Positions 22,655 through 33,370 of a stretch of 64,000 bases of DNA are shown here, piece by piece (the stretch's first letter is position 1; each line of letters begins with the position of its first letter). Source of the stretch: Przewalskia tangutica (taxonomy: Eukaryota; Streptophyta; Magnoliopsida; Solanales; Solanaceae); NCBI GenBank assembly GCA_029844215.1, contig CM056725.1, forward strand, positions 55,217,609 to 55,281,608, given 5' to 3'. Position numbers and translations under genes: made by a program. The notes beneath the pieces are model-generated. The model saw only the letters and a program-made list of their open reading frames with translations, was not told where the DNA came from and made no database searches.

Positions 22655-23540
22655 ACGAACTGTTCTCACTGAGTTATAATTGTTAGAATTTGATGAAATT
22701 CGGAAGAATTGTACACCTCTCTAATATGATCATATAGAACCAAAAATGAGGTAAAATGGACATACGGTTTGAAATTTATCATAGTTCAAAGTTCCTGCCT
22801 TAGATTTGGTCGAAATTCGGAAAGACATAATTACGAACTGTTCTCACTGAGTTATAATTGTTAGAATTTAATGAACTTCGGAAGAATTGTACACCTCTCT
22901 AATATGATCATATAGAACCAAAAATGAGATAAAATGGACATACGGTTTGAAAGTTATCATAGTTCAAAGTTCCTGCCTTAGATTTGGTCGAAATTCGGAA
23001 AGACATAATTACGGACTGTTTTTATTGAGTTTTACTTATTAGAATTATATGAAAATTTACATGGTTGTAAATCCCTCTGTTATGGACAGATATATATAAA
23101 GATTTATTAAAACAGACTTACGAGTTGAGAGTTATTGTAGTTTGAAGTTGCTGCCTCGGATTCGTCGGAATCCAGAAGGGCAGGACGTTGAAACGTAAAA
23201 CTGTACTAATCTGTGGGGAATATGAAAATTGTTGCTAAATGAAAGTTCTAGATCTATTTGTTGTGGACATTTTGAGACCTTACGGGGGTCTATCCGACTT
23301 ACGGATTGAGAGTTATCGCTGTTTAAAGTTTCTGCCTCGGATCTATCGAGATCCAGGAAGGGCAGCGAATAAAAGTGTAAAACTGTACCAAATGGTAAAG
23401 AATATGAAAGAATGGTTCACAGGGAGACGTGTAGCTCTCTGTCCTCGCTGCTTTGAGAATTTATAGGGATTGAGCGGGTTTACGATGAGGAGTTATGACT
23501 ATTATAAGATTGGGTGTTGTTTAATAAAAATTCTGCCGAA
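22655..23540 (+). repeat. Diverged ~178-180 bp repeat array in H LTR
   Basis: Units start near 22655, 22833, 23011, 23191 and 23371. The first two are nearly identical; later ones are diverged but keep the order ACTGT...GTTATxxTAGTTxAAAGTTxCTGCC...TCGGA. The same array stands in the 3' LTR from 29409. Confidence 0.75.
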
Positions 23541-23762
23541 ACAAATTTCATGTGGCTGTTTTGAGGATAAATTTGTGTTAGTTACCCAAAGTAGTTTTAA
23601 ATGAAATTTGGTACAGTGAAAGATCCCCGTCTTACCTTAGTTTCCGCTTGAGAAACACCTTAGTTGGAGTTATGGTTAAAAAGTTATAATCGTTACAAGT
23701 ATGAATGACGGAATGTTAGAAAAGAGAATAGTATTTATTTGATCTTCTGAAAAATATGGAAA

Positions 23763-24287
23763 GTGAATACGTGTTCACATAAATATATAAATATATAATG
23801 GATCGGGTTGCACGCCGCAACAAAACGTAAAGTGAATACGCGTTCACAAATACGTAAACATAATGGATCGGGTTGCACGCCGCAACAAAACGTAAAGTGA
23901 ATATATGTTCACAAATACGTAAATATAATGGATCGGGTTGCACGCCGCAACAAAACGTAAAGTGAATACGCGTTCACAAATACGTAAACATAATGGATCG
24001 GGTTGCACGCCGCAACAAAACGTAAAGTGAATACGCGTTCACAAATACGTAAATATAATGGATCGGGTTGCACGCCGCAACAAAACGTAAAGTGAATACA
24101 CATTCACAAATACGTAAACATAATGGATCGGGTTGCACGCCGCAACAAAACGTAAAGTGAATACGTGTTCACAAATACGTAAATATAATGGATCGGGTTG
24201 CACGCCGCAACAAATATGAAAGATGAATACATGTTCACCTATATATAAATATGAAAAGTGAATACGCGTTCACAAATATATAAATGT
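23763..24287 (+). repeat. 65-bp minisatellite of H (5' LTR), 7 full copies
   Basis: GGATCGGGTTGCACGCCGCA recurs at 65-bp steps seven times, followed by degenerate units. Each unit opens with the inverted repeat GTGAATACGCGTTCAC. Open frames across it are repeat artefacts. Confidence 0.93.
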
Positions 24288-24943
24288 AATAAACATGTGG
24301 AAATGCAGGGGAATGTCTTAACGTACAATACGGGATAAAATGAAGTGTTAGTTAAACCGAGAATTTCCTATGAGGAGTTGTTGCATATTTAAAAATGTTG
24401 TAACCTGATATGTTTTTGCAATATGCTTATTACGTTATAATGTGATTGCGCTTGGAATATTGTGGTGTTACTTTGAATTGCAAGGTAGTTCTCACCATTT
24501 GGATGGTAGGGCTGACTCTTTATTTAACATGTTTCAGGAAAGCGTGATAGAGGAAAGGCTCCACGCCAAGGCTAGCGATCGTCCCGCAGCCTCTTGTCAT
24601 ACCAAGTCCATTGTTCCGGGCTTGGTACTCGTCAGGTTCAGAATGTCAGTTCCAATGTCTCGGGAAATGCCCGTGTGGAATGGTCTCCCTTCCAACTTAG
24701 AATAATCTTTGTCAGTATGTCTATGTAGAAACAATATTTGCACGAGCATGGGCTCACGTTATGTTTTTCTTATAAAGTCATAAACAAATTTCTTTATTGT
24801 TATTTTTATTAATCGCTCCGTATTTGAATATAAGTTTAAATTTCTAAATAAAGAGAATTAAATGGTGCTCCTGGTGGAAAATAATTGTCCAGGTGCCATC
24901 ACGCCCTAAGTAAAGACTTAAGAAAAGTCGGGGCGTGACAAGT

Positions 24944-24955
24944 TGGTATCAGAGC
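24944..24955 (+). other. Primer-binding site of H
   Basis: TGGTATCAGAGC lies 3 nt after the LTR. It is intact. Confidence 0.94.
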
Positions 24956-25215
24956 TAAACCAGGTTAGGAGATTCTAGGAAGTTTCTTCGAGTCGGGTGT
25001 TTGAACGGATACTTATTGCGACGGTGTGCGCGCCACCTTAGTAATAAGTAAACGGAATAACATCCTAAAGTTTCACTTCTTTCATACTCTTCTCGTGCCT
25101 ATCTTGAGTCTTTTCAAAGACTTGGTTCTCGTACTACCTTCTTCAAAGGATTGTGGAAGGGAGTGTACAACGATAAAATAACATGTGACTGCACCATCGA
25201 CCGAAAAGGTAGGAG

Positions 25216-26190
25216 ATGTACCAGATAGACTATGGGGCAAATTTTGTGAGAAGAAGGGAACATATCTATACAGGGAAGGACTACAAGTCTAACCCAATAG
25301 TATTTCTCGATGAGGTAGAAAACCTACTGTTTACACGAGGATGTGTGGAGACGCATGACGTCAATTTGGTAATCGCACGGTTAGTGGACGACACACGGGT
25401 GTGGTGGAGAAATTTTAGAAGAAATCATTTTCCGATGTCACCACCAATGACTTGGGGAGGATTCAGAGCGGCATTCATTGAGAAATTTATGCCTAATACG
25501 CGCAAGGATGCACTTAGACGGGAGTTTGAACAATTGAAGCAAGGTGACCGCAGTGTACAAGAATATGATACACAGTTCGTGAGGTTATCGGCATACAACA
25601 CACATGTCGTCCCTACAGAAATGGATAGAGTCAAGCGATTTGTAGAGGGTTTAAACCCGAACATAGCAGAGAAGGTGGTGGCGTTAGCCAACGATTGAAC
25701 TTATCTTCAGATTGTCGATATGGCTTTGAGGGTAGAAGGTTTCGCTAAAGCAAAAAGAGAATATTCGCAGAAGAGATTTCGGACGTCAGGATCATTTAAC
25801 CAGAGTCAAAATTAGAAGCAGGAGTTTAGTAAGGGATCTTCAGGACCGAACCAATTTGTGGTCCAGTCTTATTTCAAGCCTAAGGGGCACAGTTGGTCTA
25901 ATTACCAAGGTAGTAAGGACAAGGCCACTAACCCTAACACAGGAGGTGACAAACCGATTTGTAAGATTTGTCAAAGAAAACATACTGGAGAATGTCGGCT
26001 CTTAACGAAGACATGTTATAACTGTGGAGAGTCAGGCCACTATGTCAGGGATTGCAAGAAGAGGACCCAAACTCAATCTATTCAGGGGAGATCAGAAGCA
26101 ACCACAACTGCCTACAGGGGAAATCAGGGAAACTAACCCCGCCAGAGTCAGGGAGGTCAACAACCCAACAATTCTAATCGGCTCTACGCT
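25216..26190 (+). pseudogene. gag: gag of H (capsid and zinc knuckle, three stops)
   Basis: The capsid region reads without a break from 25216 to a TGA at 25696-25698: VFLDEVENLLFTRGC, WWRNFRRNHFP, FIEKFMPNTRKDALRREFEQ and EYDTQFVRLSAY. A TAG stands just before the apparent start, so the true N-terminus is upstream and damaged. The same frame continues past the stop, past a TAG near 25814, through CKICQRKHTGEC and the zinc knuckle CYNCGESGHYVRDC (C-x2-C-x4-H-x4-C), to a TAA near 26134. Several stops fit C-to-T or G-to-A decay (for example CGA to TGA). Confidence 0.9.
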
Positions 26191-26495
26191 TTGCCCCAGA
26201 GGAATGAGGCAGAAGCATCTAATGCGGTGGTCACAGGTATTTTGCTAGTCTCGAGTATTCCTGCATTTGTATTGTACGATCCCGACTCTACATTTTCATA
26301 TGTGTCAATGGGATTTGCTAAGAATTTACACGTAGAACCTTCTTATTTAAGTGAACCTTTTGAGGTTATGACACCAGTAGGGGCCTCAATTTGGGCCTCT
26401 CGGGTGGTAAATAATTTCCCATTAGAAGTGAATGGCAGGAGAACAATGGTGAACCTAGTACTACTTGATATGGTAGACTTCGACGTCATTTTGGG
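26191..26495 (+). pseudogene. pol: Protease of H (active-site glycine changed)
   Basis: It lies in the same frame as gag. The segment FVLYDPDSTFSYVSMGFAKN has D-P-D-S where the family has D-P-G-S, so the active-site glycine is lost. EPFEVMTPVG and the closing motif LLDMVDFDVILG follow. The domain stops abruptly at VILG, where the RT deletion begins. Confidence 0.87.
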
Positions 26496-27510
26496 TATTA
26501 TAGAAGATTCGTAAAAGGTTTTTCTAGTCTTGCTGCTCTTTTGACCCGATTGACTCAAAAAGCGGTTAAGTAGCAGTGGTCAGAAGCACGTGAAGCAAGT
26601 TTTCAGAAACTAAAGGAATTGTTGACTACTGCACCAGTCCTAACCTTACTATCGGGACAAGAAGGGTTCACAGTCTATTGTGATGCCTCTAGAGTTGGGT
26701 AAGGATATGTCTTGATGCAGTTTGGAAAGGTTATTGCGTATGCATCTAGACAATTGAAGATACATGAGAAGAATTTCCCAACTCATGACTTGGAATTGGC
26801 CGCGGTAGTGTTTGCCTTATGAATATGGAGACACTATTTGTATGGTGTGCATGTGGATATATTTACAGATCATAAGAGTTTACAGTACATAACCACACAA
26901 AAGGATTTGAATCTCCGACAAAGAAGATGGTTAGAGTTGCTTAAGGATTATGATCTTAGCATTCTTTACCATCCTGGAAAAGCTAACGTGGTAGTTGACG
27001 CACTCAGTAGGAGATCAATGGGCAGCTTGGCTCATTTGGCGATACAAAAGAGAGGTATCGTTCGTGAGGTACAAAAATTGTGAAACCTCGGAGTTAGTTT
27101 AACTGAGGTCGGTGAAGGCACGGTGGCGGTACATGATACCTCTCAGTCTGCCTTAGCTGCAGAAATAAAAGAAAGTCAGTTTGAGGATACGAAATTTGTT
27201 AGATTCCGGGAGAGGATTCAACATGGAAAACCTTCACAGTTTACATTAGAAGAAAATGACGGTACCCTTCGGTATAAGGGTAGGTTATGTGTTCCTAAGG
27301 TTAATGATCTAAGGAGGAAGATCTTAGATGAGGGTCACAACACAAGATATTCCATTCATCCAGGGTCAACAAAAATGTATCAGGACCTCAAGGCAAATTA
27401 CTGGTGGGACGGGATGAAGAAAGACGTTGCGGAGTTTGTCGGAAGGTGTCTTATATGTCAGCAGGTGAAAGCTGAACATCAAAAACCTGGCGGATTACTT
27501 CAGTGTCCCC
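26496..27510 (+). pseudogene. pol: RT thumb, RNase H and integrase N-terminus of H
   Basis: Immediately after the protease the frame changes and reads YYRRFVKGFSSLAALLTRLT, the RT connection region. The fingers and palm, including the FIDD box, are gone. RNase H follows (VYCDASRVG, FPTHDLELAAVVFAL, DIFTDHKSLQYITTQKDLNL, YHPGKANVVVDALSRRS), then the integrase zinc finger (H-x5-H in GHNTRYSIHPGS, and CLIC). Stops lie near 26568, 26700, 26820 and 27082. The junction at 26491-26500 has GGGTATTAT, where both parents would read GGxTAT, so a short microhomology is likely. Confidence 0.9.
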
Positions 27511-28578
27511 ATGTGGAAATGGGAGGCGATTCATATGGATTTTGTAACTGGTCTACCGAAAACTCGAGAAGGGTATGATTCTATTTGGGTGATTGTTGAT
27601 CGACTTACAAAGTCAGTCCATTTCTTACCGGTCAAGACTACGTATCGCGCACCACAGTACACACAGATTTATTTGAAGGAGATTGTGCGGTTACACGGGA
27701 TTCCCTTACAAATTATTTCAGATAGGGGTTCCCAGTTCACCTCACACTTTTGGCAAAGTTTCCAGCAGGGTCTCGGGACAAAAGTTAAGTTAAGCACGAC
27801 TTTCCACCCGCAAACAGATGGGCAAGCTGAGCGAACAATCCAAACACTTGAGGACATGTTGCGATCTTGTGTGTTAGATTTTCAGGGAAGCTGGTTGGAC
27901 CATCTATGTCTAATTGAGTTCGCCTACAACAATAGTTTTCACTCTAGCATACAAATGGCCCCGTTTGAAGCATTATATGGACGAAAATGTAGGTCTCCAC
28001 TTGGATGGTTCGAGGTGGGTGAGACGCAACTGTTCGGACCTGAAGTCATTCAGGAAACAAATGATAAGGTACAGATGATTCGGGAGCGGATCAAAACAGC
28101 TCATAGTCGTCATAAGTCCTATGCGGATCATCGGAAAAGAGATCTTGAATTCCAAGAGGGGGAGAAAGTATTTTTTTTTAAAATGTCCCCAATGAAGGGA
28201 GTGATGCGCTTTGGTAAGAAAGGGAAATTGAGCCCAAGGTTTATTGGGCCATATGAGATCTTGCGAAGAGTGGGGAATGTGGCTTACGAATTAGCACTTC
28301 CACAAGAGCTGGAAGCAGTGCATCCGGTATTTCATGTGTCAATGTTACGAAAATACTTGCACGATCCAAGTCACGTCATCCTTCCCCAGGAGATAGTTCT
28401 TAATAAAGAGCTTCAATATGAAGAGGCTCCGGTAGAAATACTTGATAGAAAGGTCCAACGCCTTAGAAATAAAGATATTGCTTCCGTGAAAGTCCTATGG
28501 AGGAATCACTCCACAGAGGAAGCCACCTGGGAAGCGGAAGAGGCGATGAAAGTCAAATATTCATTCCTATTTGACTAA
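27511..28578 (+). CDS. pol: Integrase core and chromodomain of H, open frame
   Basis: This is the longest sound coding stretch of the window: 355 codons of the Pol C-terminus. The catalytic triad is visible: Asp in WKWEAIHMDFVTGLP, Asp in IISDRGSQFTSHFW, and Glu in HPQTDGQAERTIQTLEDM. The GPY/F-like tail (LSPRFIGPYEILRRVGNVAY) and the chromodomain (VQRLRNKDIASVKVLWRN, EATWEAEEAMKVKYSFLFD) follow, ending in TAA... at 28578. The frame differs from the upstream piece because of a small loss just before WKWEA (near 27500). It is not an independent gene: the first Met is internal, and without RT and upstream frames it is unlikely to be made normally. Confidence 0.92.
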   Translation: MWKWEAIHMDFVTGLPKTREGYDSIWVIVDRLTKSVHFLPVKTTYRAPQYTQIYLKEIVRLHGIPLQIISDRGSQFTSHFWQSFQQGLGTKVKLSTTFHPQTDGQAERTIQTLEDMLRSCVLDFQGSWLDHLCLIEFAYNNSFHSSIQMAPFEALYGRKCRSPLGWFEVGETQLFGPEVIQETNDKVQMIRERIKTAHSRHKSYADHRKRDLEFQEGEKVFFFKMSPMKGVMRFGKKGKLSPRFIGPYEILRRVGNVAYELALPQELEAVHPVFHVSMLRKYLHDPSHVILPQEIVLNKELQYEEAPVEILDRKVQRLRNKDIASVKVLWRNHSTEEATWEAEEAMKVKYSFLFD

Positions 28579-28660
28579 GGTAATAAAAAAAATGCATTAC
28601 ATAGTACTTCATATGTGTGTCATTTGCGTGTCTATATGCATTGTGTTACAACCTTATTCT

Positions 28661-28705
28661 CATTCGAGGACGAATGCTTTTTAAGGAAGGGAGAATGTGA
28701 AGCCC
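28661..28705 (+). other. Ghost PPT and LTR-start copy in H
   Basis: CATTCGAGGACGAATG, then AAGGAAGGGAGAA, then TGTGAAGCCCC repeats the layout of the true PPT/LTR junction about 110 bp before it. It looks like a relic of an earlier or alternative 3' LTR start. Confidence 0.7.
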
Positions 28706-28771
28706 CAAATTAGTGTTACAATAACAATAAACATTATTGTGTTTATGTGATTATGTTATTTATTTTATTCA

Positions 28772-28806
28772 CATTCGAGGACGAATGTTGCTTAAGGAGG
28801 AGAGAA
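28772..28806 (+). other. Palindrome and polypurine tract of H
   Basis: CATTCGAGGACGAATG and then AAGGAGGAGAGAA abut the 3' LTR at 28807. Confidence 0.9.
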
Positions 28807-31700
28807 TGTGAAATCCAGAAAAAAAAATAGTAATATATAGTTGTGGTTGAGTTAATAAAAATATATATATAAGAAAATAAAGAATAAATTGCATGTGATA
28901 GAGTTAGGGTTAAATTTGGATAAATAGATAGATGAAATGAAAATAAGAAAACAAAACAAAAACAAAAGAAAAAAAAAAAAAAAAAAAAGAAGAAGTGCAC
29001 ATGCACGTACACCTTTGATTTTTTCCCCCTTCCCCCATTTTCATTTCCCCTCCAACTCTTGTCATTTCACCTCCCATATGTTATAGAAAACTCTCCACTT
29101 ATACATTGTATTTACACACAAACAAAGTACATAACATAAAGGTTAGAAAATCAGAAAAAAACAAGTGAAAAGAAGAGGAAAAAATACCAAGAAAGCAAGA
29201 AGAACAAGAAGCAAAATACTAGAGAGTAAGGATAATTTTAGCAACCACACAACAATAATCTTCACACTTACAAGGTGAGTTTTCTCACTCAGAAATTCTT
29301 GGTAACATCCTTTATTTTTAGTTCAATACATGTTGGAATAAGAATTGAGTGTTGAAAAGAAATATTGAACTTTTGATTGTTTAGACAACTAGTTGCGTCA
29401 TGAACTTTACGAACTGTTCTCACTGAGTTATAATTGTTAGAATTTGATGAAATTCGGAAGAATTGTACACCTCTCTAATATGATCATATAGAACCAAAAA
29501 TGAGGTAAAATGGACATACGGTTTGAAATTTATCATAGTTCAAAGTTCCTGCCTTAGATTTGGTCGAAATTCGGAAAGACATAATTACGAACTGTTCTCA
29601 CTGAGTTATAATTGTTAGAATTTAATGAACTTCGGAAGAATTGTACACCTCTCTAATATGATCATATAGAACCAAAAATGAGGTAAAATGGACATACGGT
29701 TTGAAAGTTATCATAGTTCAAAGTTCCTGCCTTAGATTTGGTCGAAATTCGGAAAGACATAATTACGGACTGTTTTTATTGAGTTTTACTTATTAGAATT
29801 ATATGAAAATTTACATGGTTGTAAATCCCTCTGTTATGGACAGATATATATAAAGATTTATTAAAACAGACTTACGAGTTGAGAGTTATTGTAGTTTGAA
29901 GTTGCTGCCTCGGATTCGTCGGAATCCAGAAGGGCAGGACGTTGAAACGTAAAACTGTACTAATCTGTGGGGAATATGAAAATTGTTGCTAAATGAAAGT
30001 TCTAGATCTATTTGTTGTGGACATTTTGAGACCTTACGGGGGTCTATCCGACTTACGGATTGAGAGTTATCGCTGTTTAAAGTTTCTGCCTCGGATCTAT
30101 CGAGATCCAGGAAGGGCAGCGAATAAAAGTGTAAAACTGTACCAAATGGTAAAGAATATGAAAGAATGGTTCACAGGGAGACGTGTAGCTCTCTGTCCTC
30201 GTCGTTTTGAGAATTTATAGGGATTGAACGGGTTTACAGATTAGGAGTTATGACTATTATAAGATTGGGTGTTGTTTAATAAAAATTCTGCCGAAACAAA
30301 TTTCATGTGGCTGTTTTGAGGATAAATTTGTGTTAGTTACCCAAAGTAGTTTTAAATGAAATTTGGTACAGTGAAAGATCCCCGTCTTACCTTAGTTTCC
30401 GCTTGAGAAACACCTTAGTTGGAGTTATGGTTAAAAAGTTATAATCGTTACAAGTATGAATGACGGAATGTTAGAAAAGAGAATAGTATTTATTTGATCT
30501 TCTGAAAAATATGGAAAGTGAATACGTGTTCACATAAATATATAAATATATAATGGATCGGGTTGCACGCCGCAACAAAACGTAAAGTGAATACGCGTTC
30601 ACAAATACGTAAACATAATGGATCGGGTTGCACGCCGCAACAAAACGTAAAGTGAATATATGTTCACAAATACGTAAATATAATGGATCGGGTTGCACGC
30701 CGCAACAAAACGTAAAGTGAATACGCGTTCACAAATACGTAAACATAATGGATCGGGTTGCACGCCGCAACAAAACGTAAAGTGAATACGCGTTCACAAA
30801 TACGTAAATATAATGGATCGGGTTGCACGCCGCAACAAAACGTAAAGTGAATACACATTCACAAATACGTAAACATAATGGATCGGGTTGCACGCCGCAA
30901 CAAAACGTAAAGTGAATACGTGTTCACAAATACGTAAATATAATGGATCGGGTTGCACGCCGCAACAAATATGAAAGATGAATACATGTTCACCTATATA
31001 TAAATATGAAAAGTGAATACGCGTTCACAAATATATAAATGTAATAAACATGTGGAAATGCAGGGGAATGTCTTAACGTACAATACGGGATAAAATGAAG
31101 TGTTAGTTAAACCGAGAATTTCCTATGAGGAGTTGTTGCATATTTAAAAATGTTGTAACCTGATATGTTTTTGCAATATGCTTATTACGTTATAATGTGA
31201 TTGCGCTTGGAATATTGTGGTGTTACTTTGAATTGCAGGGTAAGGTTCTCACTCAGCCCCAGATGGTAGGGCTGACTCTTTATTTAACATGTTTCAGGAA
31301 AGCGTGATAGAGGAAAGGCTCCACGCCAAGGCTAGCGATCGTCCCGCAGCCTCTTGTCATACCAAGTCCATTGTTCCGGGCTTGGTACTCGTCAGGTTCA
31401 GAATGTCAGTTCCAATGTCTCGGGAAATGCCCGTGTGGAATGGTCTCCCTTCCAACTTAGAATAATCTTTGTCAGTATGTCTATGTAGAAACAATATTTG
31501 CACGAGCATGGGCTCACGTTATGTTTTTCTTATAAAGTCATAAACAGATTTCTTTATTGTTATTTTTATTAATCGCTCCGTATTTGAATATAAGTTTAAA
31601 TTTCTAAATAAAGAGAATTAAATGGTGCTCCTGGTGGAAAATAATTGTCCAGGTGCCATCACGCCCTAAGTAAAGACTTAAGAAAAGTCGGGGCGTGACA
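28807..31700 (+). repeat. 3' LTR of H
   Basis: It runs from TGTGAAATCC to ...GGGGCGTGACA and is the twin of 22051-24940. The poly-A tract differs (interrupted by C/G here), and a short stretch at 31230-31255 differs; otherwise it is near identical. No gene is present. Confidence 0.95.
30518..31042 (+). repeat. 65-bp minisatellite of H (3' LTR)
   Basis: It has the same seven full units and degenerate tail as the 5' LTR copy, with no change in copy number between the LTRs. Confidence 0.93.
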
Positions 31701-31705
31701 CCACT

Positions 31706-33370
31706 GCAGCGTTAATAAAAGGAAATGTTTTGACAGATTAAGTATTATTAAAACCAGTAGAAACTTCCATCTGCATAGAAGCTAAGATGAGACAAAATGA
31801 CATTTCCTAGATCATGGCTGCTTAATAAGATTGATTATAAACAAGAATAACCTACTCACTTATAAGACATAGGTTTCTCAAAACGTTTAAAGGAGAATTA
31901 TGTTTTAAAGGATTTAAAACTATGAACTACGAAACCCTTTCTAAAATGAGAAACTTGAGCATTTGAAATTAGGCAAACTTGAACGTTTGGAAAATAAGGT
32001 TGTTACTTGATTTTACAAAGGAAAGCATTTTGGTTTACTTAACAATGTTAGTCACTCTAATTTTATACTACGGGTATCGAGTGACCTTTGTAAAAGAAAT
32101 GGATCTTAAAAGGAATTTAACGTACGTAGTACTTTAGGGTTAAAATCCAGACTTTGACATAAAATGAAAGTACCTTGAGTTGTGTATAACTTGCCTATGC
32201 TTGTCGTTATGAAACTTGACCATGTTACGTGTGATAGCCTTGTTGTGCAAATATTGTGTTCTACTCGACTACCGGTTCATCCGGGAATGTATTTCACTTG
32301 ATTACCGGTTCATCCGAATGTATTTCACTCGACACGGTTCATCCGAATGTATTTCACTCGACTACCGGTTCATCCGGGAATGTATTTCACTTGATTACCG
32401 GTTCATCCGGGAATGTATTTCACTTGATTACCGGTTCATCCGGGAATGTATTTCACTCGATTACCGGTTCATCCGGGAATGTATTTCACTCGACTACCGG
32501 TTCATCCGAATGTATTTCACTTGATTATCGGTTCATCCGAATGTATTTCACTTGATTAGGTTCATCCGGAATGTATTTCACTCGACACGGTTCATCCGGA
32601 ATGTATTTCACTCGACTACGGCTCATCCGGAATGTATTTCACTTGACTACCGGTTCATCCGAATGTATTTCACCGACTACCGGTTCATCCGGAATGTATT
32701 CCACACGTTTCTATATTGGGTCCATAAGATGGGGCCGAGACCGTTATACGTATCACATGATTTGTACCTAGACCGCCGGCGGTGAGGGCGAGCTCCACGC
32801 ACGAGGATGACTTTGAGGCGAGTCCCCGACTTGACATGATCGCTTATTTATTGTGAATCGTAGTTTGGTTATCATACATGTCTCCTCGCTTTTATAGACT
32901 ACTATGATTTCATTTACGTGATTTATTTCAGCCACATACTCTGCACTGTTATCTCGACCTCCTTCGGGCCGCGTTCATGCCGCAGTAAAGTTACATCGCC
33001 GTGATCCTCGCTCTTAGGGTCACGCCAAAGATTGGGAAAGCCCGCTTCTCCGAGGCTTATCTTCGTATAGTCCCCGTTGATTGTAGGTGCTACATTCAGG
33101 GTATGACGGCCCCGTCCGTCGTTGTTGTCATATTATTCGTAGAGGTCTCAGAGTATCGCCAAGGGCAGAATTTGTAAGAGGTTAGAATCGCTCAAATTGC
33201 TATTTATATATATACTGAAGGTAACCGTTTTTGGTTAGCCTGTCTTCTTATTTCACTGTCATATTACATTGGTTTCATGTATTGTCTTTATGTTCCGCTG
33301 ATTACTCTGATGTTGTGTCACTAGGGTGTCCGGGGTAAGGCACCGGGCCGGGCCCGATTCGGTCGTGACA
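31706..33370 (+). repeat. 3' LTR of G, second part (after H)
   Basis: It resumes at the H insertion point and ends ...GGTCGTGACA at 33370. With 20286-22050 it gives a 3.43 kb LTR. The last ~430 bp equal the end of G's 5' LTR, with differences clustered at CAG/CTG (for example AACTGTTC against AATCGCTC). No gene is present. Confidence 0.9.
32262..32705 (+). repeat. ~31-36 bp tandem repeat, about 14 copies
   Basis: The core GGTTCATCC(GG)GAATGTATTTCAC recurs about 14 times. Units vary in length by 1-4 bp, mainly in the CCGGGAATG/CCGAATG spot. It fills the LTR variable slot of G's 3' LTR. The repetitive open frames are not genes. Confidence 0.9.

Larger units (their letters stand above)
22051..24940 (+). 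repeat. 5' LTR of H
   Basis: It spans TGTGAAATCC to ...GGGGCGTGACA. In order it has A-rich tracts (22180-22235), a diverged array of about 178-bp units from 22655, a 65-bp minisatellite (23763-24287), and an end region with GTGGAAAATAATTGTCC. It differs from the 3' LTR by few changes; one is at 24484-24505, next to CAG/CTG. No gene is present. Confidence 0.95.
22051..31700 (+). mobile_element. Element H: Ty3/Gypsy with deleted RT core
   Basis: This 9.65 kb element has LTRs of 2890 and 2894 bp, an intact PBS, a PPT and a perfect 5-bp TSD. It belongs to a family different from the others: the LTR starts TGTGAAATCC and ends GGGGCGTGACA, and gag is distinct. The interior (24941-28806) encodes gag, protease, RNase H, integrase and chromodomain remnants, but the RT core is missing. 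Near-identical LTRs mean recent insertion, while gag and pol hold about seven stops. It was probably already defective when it moved and used enzymes supplied by a relative. Confidence 0.93.

Noticed and set aside
23716..24103. Open frames with repeated peptide over the H minisatellite (both LTRs)
   Set aside because: They exist because the 65-bp repeat lacks stops in that frame; no family similarity, and they lie in an LTR.
23763..24287. CRISPR-like array
   Set aside because: Whole 65-bp units repeat with no unique spacers, in a plant retrotransposon LTR.
32216..32785. Repetitive frames with the RFIRECISLDY-type peptide
   Set aside because: A direct consequence of the ~33-bp LTR tandem repeat, without a start context or homolog.
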